DNA of 64,000 bases from Tetraselmis striata (lineage: Eukaryota; Chlorophyta; Chlorodendrophyceae; Chlorodendrales; Chlorodendraceae): positions 1 through 64,000 of the forward strand of contig VCJN01001859.1 of the NCBI GenBank assembly GCA_006384855.1. The letters are read 5' to 3'. This document shows, piece by piece, positions 1 through 12,100 of the stretch. Numbering within the stretch: the stretch's first letter is position 1; every line of letters begins with the position of its first letter. The position numbers and the translations under genes are program-made. The notes under the pieces are model-generated. The model had not been told where the DNA came from, did not search any database, and saw only the letters and a list, made by a program, of their open reading frames with translations.

Positions 1-631
1 GGGGGGGGGGGGGGATGGAGGTACCGGTAGCGAGCTCGTTGTTATCCTGTCCGTGGCAGCTTGCCTATACAACCGACATGTTCCATCGCAACGGCGGGAG
101 CTGCCGGTTGGTCGCTGCCGAAGGGGTAACAAAACGCTTCTACCGGTAGCGCAATCGGCCGGTCAACGGCGGGAACCGGCTCGCCGCGGGCGACGGCCAG
201 TCGGGGGGGGGGGGGGGGGGGGGGGGGCGCTATGCCCGGCAAGACAATGGCGTAGCGGGATGACTGCGGGTAGAGACCACCGAGAAAGTAGGGGGTAGGG
301 GTGGGGGTATTGGGGTGGGAGCGAAACATGTGGGATGAGCGGGTTCACGTTGTTGATACGGCGGAAATCCTGCGACCGGCTGTTGCAGCAAAAGGGCCGT
401 TTTCGTCTCATGACGTTGGGCCCGGAGACCAATTTTGAGTTTAGCGACTTTTTTGTCTCCGGGCAGCGGCATCTCTGGACTTCTCTTAAAGGATATTCAC
501 GGGCTATCCGCACTTCGAATAGTATTACCGACCTTCGCCTTAAAAGCGACAGGTGATAGACTGCTAGCATAACCATCACGATTTGTGATATGTTCGGCGC
601 GATCAGCGTGATTGCCGTGATATGATCTTAA
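1..631. other. No gene seen; G homopolymers
   Basis: No supportable gene. The window opens inside a G run (1-14), and a 25-base G run lies at 203-227. Open frames here owe their length to proline/glycine translations of these runs. The stretch ends at the left repeat of the first YR element. Confidence 0.6.
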
Positions 632-905
632 CTAGTTTATGGGGTTTCCTCCTTTCCTTCCCGCTTTTCCGGCTACATGTGCTGCTAAATTGTACGGGGT
701 ACTAGTTCACCCGTCGCTGCGCCCGCTTGTGTGTTGCACGAGTAGACATATAAAACAGCCGTAACAGCCGAACCCGCCATCTTCCAGTTTCGCTGCGCTA
801 CCCACAACGGTGATCTGTCCCGGAACCGGTTGCGGGCAAGGTCACAGGTTGTTTCAAGACCACACCCGGCTCGCCATCCGTGTGTAATTCTCATCCGTAC
901 GTCTG
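632..905 (+). repeat. YR-1 left repeat
   Basis: Family of three copies: 632-905, 3768-3950 and 24240-24520. Shared landmarks are ggtttcctcctttcc, ctacatgtgctgct, gcagcacgag or ttgcacgag, and catcttcyag. The first and third copies also share gttgcgggcaaggtcaca further downstream. Divergence is moderate, so the insertions are not recent. Confidence 0.7.
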
Positions 906-2287
906 TGCATCACCATGCTACATGGAGAAGACCCCGTCGCCGGGCCGACGCTCGAATCCTTGCAAGCAATCATGCATATCCAGTCTAATTGCTGCTCTAG
1001 TTGAAATCGTCGCTGACCCAATATAATTGACGGCTCTAGAACGCGGTGTCGATGGAGACGGAGCACGTGGTTCTGGCCCCGGGCAGCTCGTCGCGGGACA
1101 GCCGGCGGGCAGCGGGGGAGCCGCAGTGCGCCCTTCATGGAGCTAGCTCAGAGCGGCCGTCGTGTCGGAGCAAAATCCGCGAGTGACGAGGACGACCACC
1201 TTGCGGTGCCATGGCTACCGCAACGAGCAGAGCATGGTTACGAGGGCATTCGACCGGTCAGCCGAGTGCATGGGCTTTTCTCTTTGCGTACCGACCTGGC
1301 GAATGACTACCTCAACCATGACGATGACCAGCGTTTGCCGGCCCGGGAGGAGTACGTTTGGATGGCGTGGTTTTGGGGCTCACACAGTTGCTCTTTGCGT
1401 AGCTCTCGACGAGTTGCTGCCCTACGTCCCGCTGCTAATCAACATTTCATTTATTTCCTACTTCGCGCGCGCCCGGAGCCACACCGAGGCCATCGACAAG
1501 GCGTTTCGTTTTCGTCTAGCCTTCCTGCGGAGGCTGAATGAGATCAAGCGTGTGCACGATGATCAAAGGGTGCTAGACTGCGGGCTCAGCATTTTCAGTC
1601 CGCAGCAGAGCATTTGGGCTCCGATGTGTTCGGCGATCTGATGCGCGATTGCGAGCGTCGGGTCTTCGAGGCGACAGTCGCCAGCAACGCGAAAACTAAG
1701 CTGCCTTTAGTGGTGGGGTTGCGGCGACGCTCGGAGGTTGTGGGCGTGGAACTGATCGGGGTGGCGGTATAGTGCGTGGCCGCGAAGGTGATGAGCACGC
1801 AAGTGACGGCGTGGGGCGCCTTCCGTCGGAGCTGTTGGTGCTTTGCGAGGTCACCTTTCGGTGACCGCCGCACAACGAACCATGGCAGCTCAACGGGCGG
1901 GATGAGCGTCCCGTGTGCGGACCGGACCCCCTTACCCTATACATGCTTCATTTATACATGCCTCGGTGCGGCGCTTCTTACCACAGCCGAGTGCGGGTGA
2001 GCTATCCGCACGCATGCACATGACGGTTCGACAACCCATCTCCCGTATACCATCTCATCATTGCATCCGTCGGATATTGTTACTCTACGGGTTACAACTG
2101 CTTCGCAACTACCATCATTTGCGCGTGTACGCTACGCGTGAGACATGCGCTAAGAGTGCGATGGGCGCGCGGGGCGCCCCGCCTACCTGAACATTGCCCC
2201 GCAAACCTGTACTGGTGCCCACGCACACCAACCCGTCCAGCAATTACCGTCCAGATGCCGGCAACTTAACCGCCGAGTCCGATTACT

Positions 2288-3660
2288 TTGCCAAAATGGG
2301 CCGATTACTCAGCTCTGGGCCCACATTCTCCGCTACTGGCCGGCGCCTTGCTGGCGGCGCTGTGCGGACATGACTCGCGCCGTGTGCGCACAGTCGTCAA
2401 ACTTCTCGCACGAGAGACAACAGAGGCATCCCCAGAGGACAGTAACTCCGACCTGGTTGAGTCCCCCCTTCGATCCAGTGTGAGTTCACTCCGTCTGTCA
2501 AACATCGCACATACGTTATTGACGAGCCGGAAGCTCTCCCCGCCCCATGGGGGGCTTTACGCCGCCGGTCCCGTCTACATCATGAAGCGTTCGGCTCGGA
2601 CGAGCAAGGGCGGCACCGTGCCCTCGACCTCGTCCTCTCCATCTCCCTCACCGCCAAGACTCTAAAGAGCTACGCCGGCAAGCTGTCTCAATTCCTGGAC
2701 GAGTTCTGCCACGACTCCGAAAACATCAGCTCGTTTGAGGCGACTACCGCACCGTCGTTCGGTACCTCGCTTGGATTAGTGAGAGGGGGCACGTTGGGGC
2801 TTAGTTGTTGCAGCTCTACATGTCAGCAGTCAATACGTTTGAACTGCACAACATCGACCCCATCGATAAGGACAGCTTGCAACTCACCGCCGCACGTCGT
2901 GGCGTGGTACTCAGGCAGCGCCGCATAGAGGCTGTCCCTTTGCGAGTCCTTAAGCATGCGGATGTCGCTTACCCTTGCGTCGAGCGAGCCGAGTTGATTG
3001 TGTCTGCGCCTCTGCGCTGCTTCCCCCGACTACTAGTATACGACTTCCGGACCCTCATGGCCGCAGTTCTCAACTTCATTTTTTTGCCAAGGGACTGACT
3101 TGCGTGTTCTGTCGAGTGCGGGACGTGCATATGTCGACTCCTGCAACATCACCCCGCAGGTGTACCGTGAAAAGGGGCGTGCCGGACGGCACGGCCCCAA
3201 CTTACGACCTACGCGTGCTACTCCTTACCATGTCAGAACACCCCCGTTTCGTCCGTCTTATGCACCACTCCATCGACAACATCCGGTCTGCCCCCTTGGT
3301 CCATGTTGCATGGGCCTAGACTAAATTCTGGGCGATCACCCCGAGCAAGCAATCCAAGTCATGGATTGCCGCTACAATGCTTGACTGGCTCTATACGGCC
3401 GTTCTTGTCGTCGGTGTTGCCCCTCCCGCCGGCACTTTATGGACCTCTAACAACCTTCGCAAGGGTGCAGCCTCTAACGCCATCGGTGTCCCGCTGTCGC
3501 ACATCCGCCATCAAGGCGGTGGGCCACACTCTCATACTAACGTCGTTATCATACGACTACATCGACCATGCCTTACGTCCTCCCTTCACCCGCCTGGCGC
3601 ATAGTTATTCTTCGGCCACATCGCGCCCCTTCGCCACTTCCAAGTTCAACATGACTCGTC
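2288..3660 (+). pseudogene. Tyrosine recombinase remnant of YR-1
   Basis: Read across frameshifts, the plus strand gives a helical N-terminal core-binding region near 2650-2755 (KTLKSYAGKLSQFLDEF). It continues near 2770-2830 with a stretch resembling YLAWISERG then LQLYMSAVNTF, as in DIRS/PAT recombinases. The catalytic block is at 3445-3525, with NLRKGAAS followed by GVPLSHIRHQGG, matching the conserved (H)xLRKG...GVP..xI..HGGW pattern, and a YID tripeptide near 3560 where the nucleophilic tyrosine is expected. At least three frame changes and missing residues make it inactive. The family call is strong; the precise element class is not. Confidence 0.65.
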
Positions 3661-3767
3661 CGCAACAGTGGCCCTCCCGGCGCCCCCTTCGCGACCTGGC
3701 GCTACCCTTGCTTCGTCAAGCTGCCGCTCTCTTCGTTCGCTCTTCACTGTCAAAACCATATTCTAAG

Positions 3768-3950
3768 CTAGTTTATGGGGTTTCCTCCTTTCCTTGCCGC
3801 TTTATTTTCCGGCTACATGTGCTGCTAAGTGGTACGGGTTACTAGTTTACCCGCGTCGCTGTGCCCGTAGTTCGTGGTAGTATGCAGCACGAGTAGATAG
3901 AGAGAAAAGCATAGTCGCTATAGGGAACAGCTGCGCCTGCCATCTTCCAG
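3768..3950 (+). repeat. YR-1 right repeat
   Basis: Direct-orientation partner of 632-787. It has an internal insertion around 3873-3930 relative to the left copy and stops after catcttccag. Confidence 0.65.
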
Positions 3951-4890
3951 ATAGTCGCTACGTATGAGATACACACAGCGCCCCGCCCTCATCTGACTCC
4001 GTTTTCCCTCCACGCTTCCACGACTATAAACCTTCCTGCCAATTTCGGCTTGACAGTGTAAAACAGCCAGCAGCAAAAGTCGCAGCAACCGGCAGGCAGA
4101 AGGCAGCAAGGCAAGCAGGCAGCAACCGGCAACCCGCGGCCCGGCGCTAAGAGGGTTCTGCTTAAATGTAGGCTTTTTCCTCCTCCAGTACTTTGCGTGC
4201 ATTCTCCGGACGCTCTCCCTGTAACCAAAAAGTTCATCTTAACCGGCAGGCAGAGGATAGTAGCACCCTTCATAGTACCCTTCATGGTACCAGTTGTCGG
4301 CATAGCAGTTGCGGTAGGGTAGTCGTGAATCACTTGGCCTTCACGGCGCCGAGCCCACGGCTCCGCCCACGCTGCCGGCACGCGGCACGGCACAGCCCGC
4401 AGCACCGGGACGCTCGGCATGCCTGCCGGCCCCCCCGTCAGGTGGGGCACAGCGTCGCCCTCCGCAGTAGCGGCGCGGCTAGGCTGCGTCGTAGCGGCGC
4501 AGGCACCCGCCCCTCCGCAGCCGACGACGTTGCTGCCCGCTTGGCCCGCCCCGCACCGCCGGTCCACTGTTCCTCGGTGGGGAGCTGGCGTCGGCTCGCT
4601 CCACTCCCGGCGCTCCTGGTGAGAGCCCCGCCGTCAAGGCTGGGGAAGGGAGGGGGGGGGGGGGGGGGGGGTTGAGGTTTTTTCTCCCCTGTCACATGCG
4701 ATGTGCCACTTGCCCGGTCACCGAGGCAGACCGCCAACTGAGCATGATAGCGGGGAAACTATCTCCCCTGTAGAAACGGGGGGAGGGGGTACCTTCGTCC
4801 GCACACCCAGTTGGCCGCTTTCATGTCCTTCACCGACACACACTTCCATGTAAGGTGTGAGCTTACCTGCATCTCTCGGCACGCCCGCTG
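3951..4890. other. Intergenic, no gene seen
   Basis: Contains short tandem cagca/ggca-rich sequence at about 4060-4140 and a G run at about 4651-4671. No coding signal in any frame stands up. The 3' part is presumably the promoter and 5' leader of the gene starting at 4891. Confidence 0.5.
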
Positions 4891-7800
4891 ATGTCCGTGC
4901 CGGCAAAACCGCCTGCCCCGGCGTGGAACAGCTTGAGCGGTGCCAGCATGGCCGCGGCGGGGGACGCCACGCCTTGGGCTGCGGCGGTGGAGCGGCTGCA
5001 CAGCCAGCAGGCGGACCTCCTGGCTGCCATCCACTCCAGCCCCACGAAGGCCGTCCTCACCGTCACGGGTGGGGCCTCCCAGGCACGCGACCCCCCCCCC
5101 CCCCCCCCCAGGCCGTTAATCGCCCGCTGCCAATGCCTGGCTGCGCTGAGCTGGGATGAGAGTTACCCCCCCATGGTTGAGTAATTACTCGAGTAATTAC
5201 TGGTTTACGTCCCTCCAAGATTTTACTTCAAGTAATAAATGGCCCTGGCGCCGTCGCTGGCGTGTCTGGCGCGCAGAGCGCGCGACGCATTGCTGTTTAC
5301 CGGCGTGTCTGGCCGAAGCGCGTAGCTTGTAACTGGGCTATTGGCACCCTTTGTACCTTTTTGCAGCCTGTGCATGGCTTGCCTGGAAAGGAGCGGGGCG
5401 GGGGGGGGGGGGGGGGGGGAGGGGGGGCTGGCGGGGGGGCGGGGGGGGGGGGGGGGGGGGTGCGCTGGCGAGGAGGGGGGGGGGGGGGGGGGGGTTCATG
5501 TAATAACTCGAGTAATTACTGGTTTACCTCAAGCTGTGTATTTACATGTAAGGGGTAACTCTCATCCTAGGCGCTGAGAAGGCGGCCTGCAGCCCATGGA
5601 TCGTGCGCATTGTCATCCACTGACAGTACAGTACTCTGCCGCGGCAGGCACTGGCGTCGCTGCTCTCGGAGCCGGGGGCCTCCGGCACGGTGCTGGAGTG
5701 CAACGTGCCGTACAGCATGGAGTCGGCCGTCGATCTGCTTGGCAAGGTGGGGCCTGGGCTCGCTGTGCATTGAGGTGCCGCCTCCACTCCACTCCTTTAG
5801 AGTTTGTTGTTCCCCGCCCCTGTGACGGGACTGGCAACAGCAGGACAACCCTTGCTGTGGGTCTTGTCCGAACAGCCGCCTGTTTGGGCATTATAGTACC
5901 CGGGTACCTCTGGAACAGCATGCCGCATCTCGTCCCCGCTCCTCTGCTCTGACAGCCAGCTCCACCCGCCCCGCACAGAGCCCCGCCCAGTTCTGCTCCG
6001 CCGAGTCGGCGACGGAGCTGGCGGTGGCCGCGTACCGGCGGGCCGTGGCGCTGACCCCCTTTGGCGAGCCGGTGGCGGGCGTCGCGGCCACGTGCGGGCT
6101 GGCGTCGGGGCGGCCCAAGCGCGGCGACCACCGCGTGTGGGTGGCGGCGCACGGCGAGGCCGGCACGGAGGTGTACGGCCTCAAGCTGGCCAAGGGGCGC
6201 CGCGGGCGGGCGGGCGAGGACGCGGTGGCCAGCCAAGTGATGGTGGCTGCCCGCCATGTTCCGGCCGGGGGAGGGGCGGTGGGAAGGGGAGGGGGCACAG
6301 GGCTGCGGTGGGGTGGGGCGCTGTGCGCTGAGGCCGGGGTCGGTGGCCGGTGCGCAGCTCAGGGCGCTGGCGGACGCATGCGGCGTCGGGGGCGGGTTGC
6401 TGCCCCCGCTGGAGCTGCTGCCGCCGGAGGATGGCTGCGAGGAGCTGCAGGTGTGCTGACGGCGCACAATGGCGGGTCATGCTGCACACAAAGGGGGAGG
6501 GGGAGGGGGGGGGGGGGGGGGGGATGGACGGCAAAGCCGTGACCGGAACGCTGCACACCGGTAAAGGGCTCAGGCGGTCAAAGGTCAAATGGAGAGGCAA
6601 CCATGGCACAACTACAGGGGCTGCTCCTGCAGGTGGCAGGCACAGCCCCAATTTGAGACTTGCGATCAGGGTTCCCAGAAGTGCGTCGGTACCCGGGTAC
6701 CTGTGCAGATATCGGTGCAGCTGTGCATGCGCGTGGGGGATAGGGCGCTGCCGGTGGGCGCAGCCGCCTGCCGCTGGCGGGGGGGCTGAGGTGCCGCGGG
6801 TGGGGGCGGACGTGGGGCAGGTGCGGTCGCTGCCGCGGCGGGACCCGCTGGACGCGCTGCTGGCGGGGGAGGTGCGCTCGGTGGAGTACAGCGGCGGGCG
6901 GGTGTTTGTGGATGCGCCGCGCCCGGGGCGGGTGTACCTCCCCGGCTCCTTCAACCCGCTGCATGAGGGTGAGCATTGCCCCCCCACCCCCTTCTTCCCA
7001 TGAGAAGTACACGTAACGGAAATCTGACACTGACCGTCCATTCTGCTGAGAATCGCCAGAGGGTGGCAGAGAGAGAGAGACCAGACGGGGGGGAGGGCGT
7101 ACCGTGACCGCACCGCATGACAGGTCGGCCGTAGGCGGTAGCTGTCAACCCCCTCTCAAAAGGGTGAGAAACCATAGACACTCTCCTTAAAATGAATGGG
7201 AGTGTGCGATGAAGGCCGCAGCGGGCAGCGCGTTGAAAGTTGACAGCGCAAAGCGGGGCGTTTGAAAAGATTGATCCGTAGCAAACCCAAAGCGCGGTGA
7301 CCTTGCCTGTCCGCGGACAGGCCGGCGATCGGCATGCCCGTCTCGCGACGTCCCCCAAGCGGGCTCGCGCACCACTGACGGTGCGCCCGCGGCGGCCAGG
7401 CCACGAGAAGCTGCTGTCCACGGCGTGCGAGCTGCTGGGCGGCAAGGAGGGCTGCCTGGAGCTGGCGGTGTGCAACGCGGACAAGGGGACGCTCGACAGG
7501 GCAGTCGTGGCGGAGCGCGTGGAGCAGATTGTGGCGAGCGGGCTGCCTCTGGTGCTGACCATGGTGGGCGCCCCATGCTCGCGTCTCCTGTGCCCCCCCC
7601 CCCCCCCCCCCCTCCACGGGGGCTGTGCCGGAAGCCACCACTAAGAGTACGACGGACCATTAACAATCAGGTAATCGTCCGGTGGCATAGCGGCATGGGG
7701 CGAGCAATAATGGTTACTTAATAGTATTTGCCTCGCACACGAGGGACGAAGCATAGACACCATGCAACCGGCCAACCAGGGTGTACCCCGCCCCTTGGAA

Positions 7801-8106
7801 GGACACCGACATGTGTTGGCTTCGGCGCTCAAGTGGCGCCTTGCATTGTGCTCGTCCAGTGCATGCGGTGGCGGTGGAACGCAATATCCCCCCCTCTGCA
7901 GCATCTAATTGTGCGGGGTTCCAGGGGCTAGTTTACGGGCATAAACTCAACATTCCCCTCCCCTCCCCTCTCCGGCCTGGCCGCTCCCGATGGACAGGAG
8001 CCCTTCTTCACGGGTAAGGCGGAGCTCTTCCCGCGCAGCACCTTTGTGGTGGGCTACGACACCGCCGTCCGCCTCATCAACCTCAAGTACTACGGCAACA
8101 GGCGAG

Positions 8107-8137
<31 letters not shown>

Positions 8138-8989
8138 CTTCCTCCTTCCTGCCGCTCCCAACCACCTGCCGAACGACATGACAGCCCACTCGCGGATGCC
8201 AGGCATCCTGCCCACGGGCCGCACTCGTAGCAATGTCAAGTCCGGGCACCCTTAGGGGATGGTGCCCTTGCGGTACATCAACGCGCCCCAGACAGCTCGG
8301 CGAGTCGGTCGCCGGTCCGGGGGCCAGGGCACCGGTCCTCCGGGGTCACTGCATCACTTGTGCAACGGCACGGCACCCTTGGGTCGGTGGGGGCACTCAA
8401 CCCCCTGTCTTGACAACCGGACTGTGCTCTGCGCGGTCTCGCGGCGCAGTGAGGTGGAGCTGGCGCGGCAGTTCTCGCGGCTGGAGAGCCTGGGCTGCAC
8501 GTTTGCCGTGGCGGGCCGGCTGGACGGCGGCGAGTTCAAGTCCCTGGAGGACGTGGAGGTGCGGCCGCGTCTGACGGCAACCGGCATCGGGGACAGCGCC
8601 GGCACGATGGGCTTTCCTTTGTAGACTCTAGGGCCTCTAGGGCCTTAGGGTAAAAACGGGGGTGTAGGTACTAGTGTTTCAGCCAATCCAGTAGGGTTGC
8701 TTTACATGCATTCGGGTGAAAGGGTAACAATGCGACTATACGGGTTTGTCTTTAGGGCTAAACACATTACACCAAAAAGAGTCCTAAACCTGATAAATTG
8801 GAGCAAGCAATATATTTGTATGCACACGGATCGACTCGCACTGCAGTTGACCCCCCCTTTCCCCTCTTGATGCAGGTCCCTGACCACCTGCGGCCCGTGT
8901 TTGCGCTGTCCATCTCGGAGGACCAGCTGCGGGTGGACATCTCCTCCACTGAGTTGCGCCAGCGCAAGGCGCAGCAGGCGCCGTCCTAG
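4891..8989 (+). CDS. CinA-like / nucleotidylyltransferase fusion protein
   Basis: Nine exons: 4891-5082, 5648-5746, 5979-6236, 6358-6450, 6764-6968, 7400-7563, 7998-8101, 8450-8558, 8876-8989, giving 445 residues with all phases consistent. Residues 40-185 resemble the CinA-type domain seen in plant homologues (TGGASQ, PGASGTVLE, ASGRPKRGDHR). Residues 272-445 form a HIGH-type nucleotidylyltransferase: GSFNPLHEGH at 275-284 holds the nucleotide-binding histidines, FVVGYDTAVRL is the core strand, and ISSTELR at 430-436 is the ISSTxxR motif. The closest family I know is the plant 'nucleotidylyl transferase superfamily' protein (Arabidopsis At2g01220 type). The substrate is not established, though an NMN/NaMN-like adenylyltransferase is a reasonable guess. 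Introns 1 and 7 use GC donors (CAG/GCACGC and AAC-AG/GCGAGC) followed by long C runs. The start could also be the in-frame ATG at 4948. Confidence 0.85.
5083..5647 (+). other. GC-AG intron 1 with C and G homopolymers
   Basis: The donor is GC, not GT. A C19 run begins 8 bases later (5091-5109), and G-rich homopolymers occupy 5399-5494. Two TAATTACTCGAGTAATTAC-type palindromic stretches (around 5180 and 5505) flank the G-rich block. The GC donor is inferred because only this junction joins the conserved GGASQ to ALASLL in phase. Confidence 0.65.
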
Positions 8990-9136
8990 CCTCCCGGCGT
9001 GCCGCGCCCCACGGCGGCAGACGAATCATTGACCCTGGCCCCCCAGGGGGGGAGGGGTCTGGTGACGCGGGATGAGGCAGCGGGATGCGTGCCTGGGTTC
9101 CAGCAGGCGCCCAGCGGTCTCGGCGCTCCTTTCCCT

Positions 9137-12100
9137 TTATATTTCGCGGAAGACGTGGGTGGCGCGGCAGATGCTGCGGCACGGTGGGCCCACGCATACG
9201 CATAGCTCAGCAGCGCGCCGCGTCCTCGCAACATTCGCAGCGTCAGCAGCGAGATGGGGCTGGTGTGTTTGGAAGTCAAGGGCGCGAAACGAGCACGCAC
9301 GAGTCTGCGGCTAGAGCCTCAACCTCAAGCGGTATGTACATAGATAGCCTTTGGCCCCGGGAGGCCCAACTAGAGAACTGTAAATACCCATCCGCATCAT
9401 TCTTGAGGTTGCGCGCATCCAACAGAGCGACACCCACCGCACTTTCGCGCAGCCTTTGCCGCACACCCGGACAGAACCCAGCCCGCATGCCGGGAAATCG
9501 GTCCTTGGATACTCACGGCACTGCCCCCTCACTGCACACATACCATGTGTTGATTATAATGCCGATAGGGATATCGCCTTGCAGAGTGCTCAAACACGTT
9601 ACGCCGTCTAGCGTATTACCCGCACCCAGGCATGCCCCCCCCCCTCCGCCCCCCCCCCCCCCCCCCACCGAGATACACTCACATCATTGCTCAGCGGTGG
9701 GCAGCGGTGGCACGCAGCGAGGGCAGGGCCAGCCTCACCTGGGGCCGTGCTCCTCGTAGTCCGCCTTGGTGTGGCAGGCGGAGGGGAAGGTGGGCGCGGA
9801 GGCCAGCACGCTGCCCCCAAACCACACGGCGTAGCGCTGGTTGTAGTGGCTCACCACGTTCACAGTGGGCGCCTGCGGGCGCGACAGCGGGATGGGCGGC
9901 TGGCTGTGAGTGCCCGCCTCCGGAATGGGCCGCTGCTGGAGATCTGCACCCGCTGATAACCCAGTGAATGACCTCCGGGCGCCGAACGTCATTCATCGCG
10001 ATGCGCCGGAATGTTGCAGGGGCAGTGCCGAGGCCAAATGGCATTGCACCCCCACTCAAGCAAAGCGTACGGAGGCTGGGACGCCGTCTTGTGGGTATTC
10101 CCCCCTCTGCAATGACCACTCGCCAACATCCAGGAGCTGGATCGAAATGGGTGTAGCAACGCGCCTTACGCGGCTCATCAAGAGTATAGTGAACGCGCGG
10201 CGAAGGGTAGGCATTCGTACGGGTCACTTCATTAAGACCACGGGAGTCTACTTATAGTCTTAGGGGACTCGGGCGGGCTTTGCTATGTGCCCAAATGGGA
10301 TGCCATGAAGCCCTCCAACCACCTACATCCCCATGTAAGGCCTCTCTCTGTCTCTCTGTCTCTCTGTCTCTCTGTCTCTCTCTCTCTCTCTCAGGGACTC
10401 AGATTGACCAGGACGCACAAGCTCAGCCTCAATCGCAGGCGTGTTGTTTGCCCAACTCAGCTGCTCGGCCGGAGACAACCGGATCGCGTTTCATGGTGCC
10501 AATTTCATGGTCGGCCGCGAATCAGGCAGCCTTACGGCAAGCTCGAATCCATATAGCGCCATCCGCTATTGGCAGAGCGCCCATGCATGGGCACATCGTA
10601 ATAGAAGCAAAGCAATGTACGATTGATGTTGCGGGCGACCGATACACAGCATTGCCATTACTGGCCTGCGCTCTCATTTCTGCAAATAATAAACACTATG
10701 AATGAACACTTTGGCTCACAAAAACGCGGTGTCCCGAGAGCCTGACGTACACCACTGAGTGTACTCTGAAGGGGTCGGTGGGGTTGCCTGTGTTGCGGAC
10801 GTGAGTCTGCCCTCCACGATGTTCTTGATGTCCCGCTGCATCCGCCGGCCGAAGTCCTTGTACATGGTGGAGCCACCCTGCGCCCACCAGGATTCGGTGC
10901 GCTCTCAGGCGCGTTGAGAGACACTCCGCGCGCGCCAAGGGGGCGAGTGGGGTGGGTGCCCACGGGCGTGCGGAGTGGGACAATTACGATGCCGTCCTAT
11001 GCTGAGAGTGCGTGTACGCTGTGTACCCGCGGCTACCACAAGTATACATGCAATATCAAGCTGCCGTGTGGCAAGCGTTGTGCTTTTGATGCGGGTGTGA
11101 CAATTACCATGTCTATGTACGCTTCGAGTACGTGTTCCACGAGCACCCGAGGGTACAGCGAGTGTATGTACGACATCACGTTGCAGTGAGGAGATCGTTG
11201 TGCTTTTGAGGCGGATGTCGCTTCGATTGTTACACTGGTTACCGCAGCTCGTGTTCCTGATCCAGGGACCGAGAGGTCGTAACCGTTTCGATCCTACTGA
11301 AACCGAAAATAGATGCCTTGCGCCCGGGGGGGGGAGGGGGGGGGGGGGGGGGGATGTAGTGTGACAATTACGATGTCTATGTAAGCTACGAGTACGTGTT
11401 GCACGTGTACCCGTGAGGAGATTGTTGTGCTTTTGAGGCGGATGCCGCCTCGATCGTTAGGCGAGGGGGTAGGCGGCAGGGCCCAACAAGGCAGGCTAAT
11501 GCACGCACGCTCAACACGATGTTGTTGTACAGCGCGCGGCGCGAGTCGATGCCGCAGCCCTGGATGGCGCCGTCCACCAGCTCCGGCAGCCCCGTGCTGA
11601 ACTCGGGCGAGTAGAGCTCCGGGTGGAAGAATATCTCGGGCCCCGCGAAGCGCTCGTAGCCGACAGAGAACGAAAACTCCTGCAGCAAGGGAGGCAAAAC
11701 CGGGCAGGCCCTGTGAACAATTAACAAACCTGCTTGGGGAACATCGTATATATATTTGTAAGTAGCACTGTTTTATTCACTAAAGAGAAAAGCCGTTGGT
11801 ACTTTCTTTAGCGCAAGTTGCTGAACAGGTGCGTATGCAGTTTTCTACAAAACAGTCATTCATACACGTTCGACATTGCGAAACCCAGTCAACCGTGCGG
11901 CCTCCGGGGCGCGCGGGGGTTTGCGTCCCGAGTGGGGCGCCTCAAGCTCCTTGCCGGCCGGGCTGCTTCACCTGGCCGGCCTTGGCGTTCCACATGGTAT
12001 GCGTGCGGCTGTACTTGGCGGGGTCGCTCTCGTGCTTGGCCAGCTCCTTGTTCATGTCAGAGCAGACGTAGCTGTACTTCTCCTTCACCTGCTTGGCCGC

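Larger units (their letters stand above)
632..3950 (+). mobile_element. Degenerate tyrosine-recombinase element (YR-1) between direct repeats
   Basis: Two direct repeats (632-787 and 3768-3950), both starting ctagtttatggggtttcc and ending catcttccag, bracket about 3 kb whose downstream half encodes a broken tyrosine recombinase (2288-3660). A recombinase between repeats fits DIRS/PAT-like or TOC-like algal elements, but I see no reverse transcriptase, so a Crypton-like or non-autonomous element is also possible. The left repeat extends to about 905 by comparison with a third copy at 24240-24520; the right copy lacks that extension. The upstream half (1137-2280) contains only broken frames that I do not recognise. 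Confidence 0.65.

Noticed and set aside
5262..5577. Glycine-rich ORFs
   Set aside because: Translations of G homopolymers inside intron 1 of the nucleotidylyltransferase gene.
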